64,000 nucleotides of DNA from Pseudopyrenochaeta lycopersici (lineage: Eukaryota; Ascomycota; Dothideomycetes; Pleosporales; Pseudopyrenochaetaceae). The notes beneath the pieces were generated by a model. It was not told the origin of the DNA. It saw only the letters and a program-made list of their open reading frames with translations, and did not search any database. How positions within the stretch are numbered: the first letter of the stretch is position 1; every line of letters begins with the position of its first letter. Shown piece after piece: positions 56,001 through 64,000 of this stretch. Both the position numbers and the translations under genes were made by a program. Location: NCBI GenBank assembly GCA_003313425.1, contig NHZP01000001.1, positions 1,860,001-1,924,000 of the forward strand, written 5' to 3'.

Positions 56001-59000
56001 TTGTGTTGGGTTTTGAAATCTAGCTCTGCAACAGTCTGCTTAGAATTGGTCAAGTATTGTGATAGAATTTTTGCCATGAGAGTTGCAACGTTCTTGGCAT
56101 CCCCATCTGTCACGGCGTCACTCCAATACGTGAACCGTACTGCCTCGTCATTTCTTGTGGCGTCGACGTTCACTGTAATGGCAAACTCGCTGGGATCATA
56201 GCCGTCGAGCTGTTCCAAGTCAATATCAGTATCTACTTGCGCTGTATCTTCGATGTTGACGCGGTTTTGAATAGAGACAGCAGTATTGAATAATGTCTTT
56301 CCAGAGAGTCCAAGATCGTGCTGGAATTGGGCCAATGAGCAATGCTGATGCGGCATGGATTCGATGAAATTGGTTTGAACTTTCTCGATTATTTCACACA
56401 GTAGTGTAGACGTGGAGATTTCAACGCGAGAAACCAGCATATTGATGAAAGCCCCAACAGCGTTCTCGATATTTTCGATAGGGATATTCCGACCGGAAGT
56501 TAGATAACCGTAGCATACGTCAGGAGATTTGGTGTACGCTCGCAGAACAAGAGCCCAAGCGGCCAGTAAGATATTGGCGAAAGTGACATTGCTTGATTCG
56601 GCAAGATCATGGACCTCAGAGAAACGAGTAAAGTTCATGTCCAGCGAACGTAGCTGGCGCTGCTTGCCGCTGTTTGGGAGTGCTACCGGGAAGTGACAGG
56701 GGTGAACGCCATGAAGCTTGATTTTCCAATAGTTAATGGAATCTTTAGTGGGGATGCTGTGCAGGTACTTGATGTAGTCGCTGTATAGTGGCCCGCCATT
56801 GTCGGATAAGCGCCCTTTGTATGCTTCTTGGAGATCACGCCCAATAATTGCGAGCGATCCGCCATCAATGACAGCATGGTTGACGATAATTTTGACGATG
56901 ACCTTTCCCGAATTTGTACAGACGATTGCGGCTTGATGAGGAAGACATGGCTTCTTCTTTCCGTTCAGATCACCGTGTCGGATGGAATTGAGCTTAGCGG
57001 TCAATTCTGCATCGTCGCAATTATATTTGACGAGGCCGGTGTCAATATTCTTGACTACAATCTGGTCAAATACGCCTCCTTTGCATACGCTATCGACAAA
57101 GACAGTGCGCAACGCGGGATGGCGATCCACAACCCTTCTCCAAGCCACTGCGACCTTCTTTGCATCTATTGCGCCTTGTCTGGATTTGAATTCAAATGAC
57201 GTAGATGACCAATAAGATTCTGGATCTTTGATCTGGCTGAGAATCATGCCATCTTGTATGGACGAACATGGGTAAATGTCTTCCACTTGACCATAGGATG
57301 AAATACCTGCAGACGGTAGGCTCTTGATGACGCGATCCAGGCGATTATACGAATCCAGTGAAAGCAATGGAAAGTCTGCTATAGTTGGTTGCGGCATTTT
57401 GATCTGGGCCAGATCGGAAACAATCTCCCCGATCGTTCGCTGGCACTCGGCAATCCACCTTCGAATGCCCTTTTGGTTCTTCATTTGGCGATTGTACATA
57501 AAGATAAGCTGAATTTGGCCATCTGTCACCAATGCTGAGATCTCGAACAACGCCATTCGTAAAGTTTTGGTACCAACATCAGAAGCTTCACTCTCTTCAT
57601 CCTCGCTGAAAGCTATAGGCTTAAGGATAGAGTCCTCAGTATCCTGGTTCTGTTGTCTGCCTAAATAATTGAATAAGACTTCCATGGGAGCATGGTGTGC
57701 ATACTCTTGCTTCCCATGATCAGTAAGGAATCGGTGTGCAAAGTACGGACGCCCATTTTGCGCAAACTTCCTCCGGCTATCTTTTACTTGCCGGATTGTG
57801 TGGACTACATCATCCTCATCCTCGCTAATAGGAACAGTGATAGGATACAATGCTGTAAACCATCCCACTGTCCTGGAAAGATCGAGATTGCTTGATTCCC
57901 ATGTTTCCCTGCCGTGTGATTCATTGAAGATGGTAGGAGGCTTTCGATTGATAAAGATGCGCGAGAATGAATGAACTACTGCGGCAATTAGGAGATCAAC
58001 AACATCTGTTCTGAGTGCGTAATGGTTGTTTAGAGCCATATCTGAAATGGTTTGGTCGATAGTGAACTCATCTCGCTCCACATCGCCGTAGATATTCTCT
58101 TGGTTTTCCATGCCCCAGAAAGCAAAGTTTGTCGGCTCTACAGTTAGCGACCGCTTCTTCATAGCTTCTACTTGAGAGACCTCAAGTGTATGCGAGGCCT
58201 GTTTCTCGCACCAAGCTTGAAAAGGAAGTCCTCGCTGTAGCTTGGGAACAGATCTTGAAGTGAGGCAATCTTCTAAATCTCCCAGAACAATCCCCCAGCT
58301 CACCACATCGATAACTAGATGATGAGCAGTGATGAAGATAATTTGTTCGCCTGTCTTCACGTTGAAAAGATCGACAGCGAAAATTGGCCCATGCTCGACG
58401 TTCAGACTCTTTTGCGTCGAAGCGATAACACTCGTAATGGCGGATGGGGCAAGAACATCATGCAAATTGAAGGCATATGAGTTAGCAATGTCGGCTGCAA
58501 GATATTGCCGCCATTCTCCGTTATCGTCTTGTAAAAATCGAGCACGAAGCATGGAGTGACATCCAACAATGGTATCGAATGCCCGTTTAGCTATCGCTGG
58601 CCGAACCTTTTGCGAAATGCGAACTGTAGAGGACTGATTGAAGTGTGTACTCTTCCCAATGTTGGTTATGTTGAAATAAAGTCTCTGGATAGGTGACAGA
58701 TCGAAAGGCGTCTCGGTCTGCTCCTTTTCGTAGTTGGTATCCACGACAGAACTGATGCTTTCCGCAAGATGTGCGAGCGATTTGGCACGGAGTACTTGGT
58801 TCAGCGTCAGGTTGATTCCCTCATTCCGGCACTTCGCAAGTAGGTGCATCGCGGAAATCGAATCCCCACCAAGTGAGAGCCAGGACCGACTCATATTGGT
58901 CTCGCTAACAGAGATTTTCAAAACCTTTGCCCATAGCTTTTGAAGTGTTGTCGTAGCTGCAGTTGCAGGTTGAGATGTATCTTCTTTGCTCTCAAGTTCC

Positions 59001-62000
59001 ATTAGTTGCTGATACGTGCCATCGTCCATGGCTTCAACCCATGCACCGACTTGCTTCTTGTCAAATTTCGTGGAGGCTAACACGGGGATCCAGCGAACGG
59101 CGATCCACACTGTTGGCATCATGTAAGGTGGTACAAGGTCTGAGAGCGTATTCCTTGCATGGTTGATTTGTGATATAATATCCGGTTCCACTAAGATTGT
59201 ATGCCATGGACGACCTGTATCGGTCGTGTCAACAGGCGTGCTATGGAAGCTGAGAATGGCAGTTAGTTTCTTCCCACAAGGTCCATATTTTGGTAGTTGC
59301 ACAACTGCTTGTCGGATATGATCGTTTGCTTGCAGGTGATGCTCAATCTCCCCAAGTTCGATCCGCTGGCCTGCGAGCTTCACTTGGTTGTCTTTCCGCC
59401 CTATATACCGGATAGAGCCATCCATCGTATACTGGACGAGGTCGCCTGTGCGATAGATTCGAGTCTGGGCTCTTTGAACGTATTCCTTCAGAAAGACTGG
59501 ATTCTCAATGAAAGATTCTGCAGTCTTCTCTGGATCATTGAGGTACCCTCTTGCCAGAAGCGGTCCTTCTAGGCATAACTCCGCAATTGCTCCAACAGCT
59601 GCTAGCTCATTAGGGTTATCCGGAAGCGTGAGCCAAGCTCTGCCACTCTGGAGCATGCGGCCAATGCGTGACGGATCTCGTTGCGTTGAAACCTGGTCGT
59701 TCGTCACCGCAAAAACAGCGCCTTCAGTCGGACCGTAGCCATTTTCGAGCTTTAAACCATCCGAGAACTTCTCGACTACTTCGGAAGTGAGGGCTTCACC
59801 GCCTGCTACCAATGTCTTCAGAGTAGGGACTGTTTTAGGTCCCTCAAGGGTGCTTGCCACTGAAGGTGTTAGAAATGCCCATGTCGCCTCCAGAGAATTG
59901 ATTGCATGGGTAAGATCTGATGTGCGCTGCTCTTCTGAGGGAATGCATATTCTCGCACCGCAAGTCAAGACAGTAAGAGTCTCGCTGACTGATACATCAA
60001 ATAGATATGAGCAAAATTGAAAAACTCTCGACGACGGTAACATATGAAGACCTTTGCATATTGCTGCCGAGCTCGAAGCAATGCTGAGATGCTCCATAAC
60101 CACTCCCTTAGGAACACCGGTGCTACCTGAAGTAAAAATGACATAGCAAATGTTGTGACTCTTAGCTCGCAACGGGAAAGAGGATTGACATGATGGTAGG
60201 CTCCGGATACTAGTTTCGGTTACAGTGAAGACCTGGTCAACCAGTCCTGTAAAGATTCCCTCGTGGGGTGGCGAGCAGAGAACGCCCGAAGCTTTGCAGG
60301 ATTCAATGATCTGCTGAAGTCGAGACACCGGATACTCTGGCGAAACAGGGACGTAAGCGGCACCAGCGATGAGAATGGCCATGATTGCAACGATTGCCCA
60401 GCGCGATTTATCCAGGCAGATGAGAAACAACTGTTCCGGTCCTGCACCTAGCCTCACCAATTCTTGCGCAAGTTGAGAGGCTAAATGACACAGTTCCGCA
60501 TACGTCAGGTCGCCATCGAATGCTGAGACTGCTATTGCATCTGGTTGTAGAGCAACCTGTTTGTAGAATAGAGAGGGCATTGTGTCGTCAACAACGACAG
60601 GATCATAGGCATTCCATTTTCGCACTGACTCCTTGTCCTGGTCGCTAAAGACGCGAACGTTGCGAACATTGCTTACTGAATTGAGCTGAAGTAAGACCGA
60701 CTCGAATTGGTAGAGAAGACGCTGGACTTCCCAAGTTGAGATGACATCCTCGTCATGGTGTACCAGAAGTTCCGTTCTCGATTGGCCCATCTTACACTCA
60801 ACTACCAAAGGGTAGGTGAAGAAGTTATTTGGTTCGCCATTATCGTAAACCGACCACACTAAATCGGAAAGTTGTTCATTTTCGGTTTGTATAACAAGCA
60901 AGTTCTGAAAGTTGCAAGCCGCTGCCATTTCGTCACCGATGCGTCTGATCTCAGACAGACCAAGATGCTGGAAAGGGATGCGATCCGTAACACTGGTCGA
61001 GATAGCCTTGAGAAAATCAGCTACAGTCGCTCCACGGTCAATCTTGATTCTAGTTGGCACCGTCGTTAAGGTTGGTCCACACACGTCGGTTATACCAGTG
61101 ACAGCAATATCCCTTCCAGCAAGGGTTTCGCCAAATATGACATCATCACTTCCGGTATAAGCGGCAAGAAGTAGGGCCCATGCAGCTCGAATAGCATTTG
61201 AAGGTGTGACCTCATTATGGCGATGATGGGCAATGTTGATGGTGAGTTGTGCTGTTTGTCCGCGAGGTGATTTTCCTGAGTCCGAGTGAGGTTGCTGTGG
61301 GAATTGATATGAAGCAGTCCCTGTGAGGTTATTCTTCCAGAAATCTATGGACTCATTCGTTTTTCTTTCTGCGAGGTATTGAATGAATTTAGTGTAGGAA
61401 GTTTGCGGTACCCCTGATGATCCCTCTGAGTAAATCTGTTGTGCTCGCTGGAGCATTAGGTAGATACTCCAACCGTCATAGAGTGCATGGTGTAGCGTCC
61501 ATACGAAGTACCTCTGGGCAGACAGGGTGCTAACGAGCGTATAAGAGGCGAGTTTGCCACCAAGATGCGATGGTATCCGCAAAATCTCTTTCTCGGCTTC
61601 TTGAAGTGATGATGCTTCTTGCCAATCAACAGTAGCATCAGCAAGAACTGTCTGCATGAATGCGCCCGATCGCAACTGGACAATACGTGTACGAAGAATT
61701 TCGGTCTCCTGAATTGTTTTAGTCCACGCTGCCCTGAATTTCTTTAGGTCTACGGTGTTGGGGAGCATGAAAATGTACTGAGCTACGTAAGCTCCAACCT
61801 GTTTGATCGAAAGGGTGATAAGTGCCTCCTGGAGCGGGCTTGTGGGATAAACATCCTGTATCAAGTTCTTGGCTATACAGCATTGCTCTGAAACTTCATC
61901 GAGCACTTCTGTTGCCATGAGAGATTGATCAAGCAGCGCGAAAGGCTGTAGTGCCTTCTCAAGAACACCAGGACTATCCCTGCGAGCCCCTATTGTGGCA

Positions 62001-64000
62001 AGATCCGCTAGTCTTGGGTTTTTGAAGACATCAATGAAGGAGAGTTCTAGTTTTTCAGCCTGTGCAGCGGCCACGAGCCGCATCGCCGAGATAGAGTCGC
62101 CACCAAGACGCTGTGCTTCGTTAGTGATCATCACATAGACTCTGAAACGCACGGAACTCACAATAAAATTGTCGTCGATGCCAATTGATGAGGCTGGTAG
62201 ATTTAACACTGAGCACACAGCTTTATGGATTGTTCTTTCAGCTTCAGTAGTTGGCTGTATTTTATTTGCTGCACTGTTTAGCCGGTAGGTTGCCATCGCC
62301 TCACGGCTGAGATCTTGGACAAGGTTTCGTAAACGATTTCGGTCAAGTTTGCCAGCGGACGTCCAGGGCATCCTTGTGACTGGGATAAAGATAGACGGAA
62401 TCATGTACGACGGCAATGCACCAGCAAGACCATTCTCGGCTCTCTTGCATAGACCGCGGATATCATCGTTCATAGAGAGGAGAAGCTCATCACCGGCTGA
62501 TGGTTGGGTCGATATCGAGTGAGCCGTGTCCAAGTCCTCTATTGATTGGTCCTGGACAAATGCGAAGAAGACGGCCAAAGCCTTCGCAGAGCTGCGACTG
62601 GACGGGGCAACCAATTCTACCGCAGACTGTACGTTCTCAGGAAAATTCTTGTCCACGTGGTACTCAATCTCGCCAAGCTCAATTCGTTGGCCATTAAGCT
62701 TGATCTGAGTGTCTTTACGTCCAATATAGCTGATCGACCCGTCAGAGTTGTAACGGACCAAATCTCCCGACTTGTACATGCGCGAAACCTGAAATACTTC
62801 TTCACAGGAAAGCAGAGTCTTAGCCCAAGCGGGGTTGCTAATGAATGCCTTGGCTGTCTTCGCTTCGTCGTTGAGATATCCACGAGCAACAGTAGGTCCC
62901 TCAATGAGCAATTCCCCAACACTGCCCACAGGCATGAGTTTGTCATGATTACGAGGATGCACGATCCATAGCCTGCACCCAGATGGGAAGCCTATGGTTG
63001 CGGGCTCAGTCTCGATCAGCTTGTGGTCCAAGGTGGATTTGTAGCCGGTAGCAGCGACGACTGCCGTCTCGGTTGGACCGTATGCTGCCAACAATTAACT
63101 CGGTCTCACAGCAGATTATGAGGTCGGAAGTATTACTCACCATTGATGAAGCATGCGCTATTGCCCCATTTCTTTATGACAGGACCCGAAAGAGCTTCAC
63201 CACCAGCCACCAGAGTCTTCAGACAAGGCACGCGGTCAGGCTCTATTGTTCCAAGAACAGACGGAGTCAACAAAGACCAGTTTGCCCTCAACTTACGGAT
63301 TGCACCGGCAGGATTATTCATCCTATCATCATCGGTCGGTACGCATACAGTGGCACCAACAGTGAGCGCAGAGAGTATCTCTATGCAGCTAGCATCAAAT
63401 GTATAGCTGGCAAATTGGAAGGTACGCGAGGTTGCGTTGATGTGCATGCGACGCGTAAATGCAGCCGCACTGGTACAAAAGGCTTGATGCGGGATTATTG
63501 TGCCTTTTGGTTTGCCGGTCGTGCCTGACGTGAAGAGACAATAGGCTGCATGATCTGGAGAAACAATTGACTTCGGTTTCGAACCGTTTGGCAATGATAG
63601 CTTCTTGATTGAGCGATGATCGACAACGAGACGTATGGCTGCAACTTCGCTTGCTTTTGCATAGTGGCTCCGGGAGCACAGAACGACATTGGCACCCACA
63701 TCGGCGATGAGCTCCTGAAGGCGGGTCTGTGGATGTTTCGGATCGAGCGGAACGTATGCTCCTCCGGCTTTCATGATGGCAATCATACTGACGATGGCCC
63801 ATGAAGATTTCTCAAACAATATAGGAACAAAGGTCTCTGTAATAATGCCGATATTCTGGAGGTGGACCGCGAGTTGATCGGTGATTTTGTCGAACTCTTG
63901 ATATGTAAAAGTTCCGTCCCAGCCTTCGACCGCTTTAGTAGAGCGCGGCCGTGCCAGTGCTTGATCATGAATGACGTCGTGTACACACCGACGTATGGGG
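53042..64000 (-). CDS. nonribosomal peptide synthetase, 5' end beyond window
   Basis: The visible exons are >64000..63141, 63084..62162, 62110..55427, 55379..55263 and 55216..53042, about 3585 aa. Splice junctions restore motifs: NA|YGPTE, DNFI|RLGGDS, DSFF|QLGGDS and DMAR|VVRV. The domain order (visible residue numbers, approximate) is A1 (1-540; LFTSGTTGKPKG, NAYGPTE), T1 (LGGDS, 600), C1 (HHALYDG, 802), A2 (FTSGSTGVPKG 1255, NGYGPTE 1387), T2 (LGGDS 1677), E (HHLVIDVVSW 1859, RTVGWFTALYP 2012), C2 (NHAVIDGGS 2338), a linker, T3 (LGGDS 2828), C3 (SHAQYDG 3134), T4 (LGGDIM 3495) and a basic tail. By eye the A-domain pocket codes are DAILVGAVVK (A1) and DVSFVGGVFK (A2). The E domain implies a D-residue at module 2. 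The C-T-C-T end without A or TE domains resembles fungal NPS4/Pes1-like synthetases. That assignment is tentative and the product is unknown. Confidence 0.92.

Noticed and set aside
1..64000. tRNA, rRNA and CRISPR
   Set aside because: I looked for B-box-like GGTTCGAATC words, conserved rRNA segments and spaced direct repeats by eye and found none. A covariance-model search could still find something missed.

Overview
This window looks like nuclear DNA of a filamentous ascomycete, most likely a dothideomycete of the Pleosporales type. The genes are eukaryotic, with short 40-80 bp GT...AG introns, CTAAC-like branch points and long intergenic gaps. The recognisable families are a fungal NRPS, Dbp9, BYS1, a PAN-domain cell-surface protein, F-box proteins and the fungus-restricted DUF6590 family. 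No tRNA, rRNA, CRISPR array or intact transposase was found. The exact species cannot be told from the sequence.

Region 1 (about 1.3-23.8 kb) is the most unusual part. It holds four divergent two-gene modules. Each module pairs a long, mostly disordered coiled-coil protein (three of the four with poly-proline) with a protein carrying a DUF6590-type C-terminal domain. In every module the two genes are transcribed away from a shared 0.4-0.8 kb spacer: 3177<-|->3662, 8520<-|->8899, about 16073<-|->16629, and 21949<-|->22783. The four DUF6590 proteins and the four coiled-coil proteins are strongly diverged paralogues, and module 2 is inverted relative to the others. The modules are separated by 2-3.5 kb stretches with no convincing genes. 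I read this as a repeatedly duplicated, co-regulated gene pair of unknown function. A physical partnership or a recognition role is inference.

Region 2 (23.8-49.7 kb) is a mixed stretch. It holds a decayed small gene near 25.5 kb, the conserved ribosome-biogenesis helicase Dbp9 (26.5-28.3 kb), a large Ser-rich protein with two PAN/apple-like domains (30.2-32.9 kb), an ankyrin protein with an F-box-like start (34.2-35.6 kb), two F-box genes (37-41 kb), a cytochrome P450 (41.9-43.4 kb), a small unknown protein (44.9-45.4 kb), a probably frameshifted F-box gene (47.1-48.3 kb) and a BYS1-type secreted protein (49.2-49.7 kb).

Region 3 (49.7-64 kb) begins with a 3.3 kb gene-free gap containing a palindromic, foldback-like element of about 450 bp (51.27-51.72 kb). 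It continues with a large NRPS gene on the minus strand that runs off the right edge. Its visible order is A-T-C-A-T-E-C-T-C-T. It ends in modules without adenylation domains, and the final carrier domain lacks the serine that normally receives phosphopantetheine. No other clear biosynthetic genes flank the NRPS inside the window.
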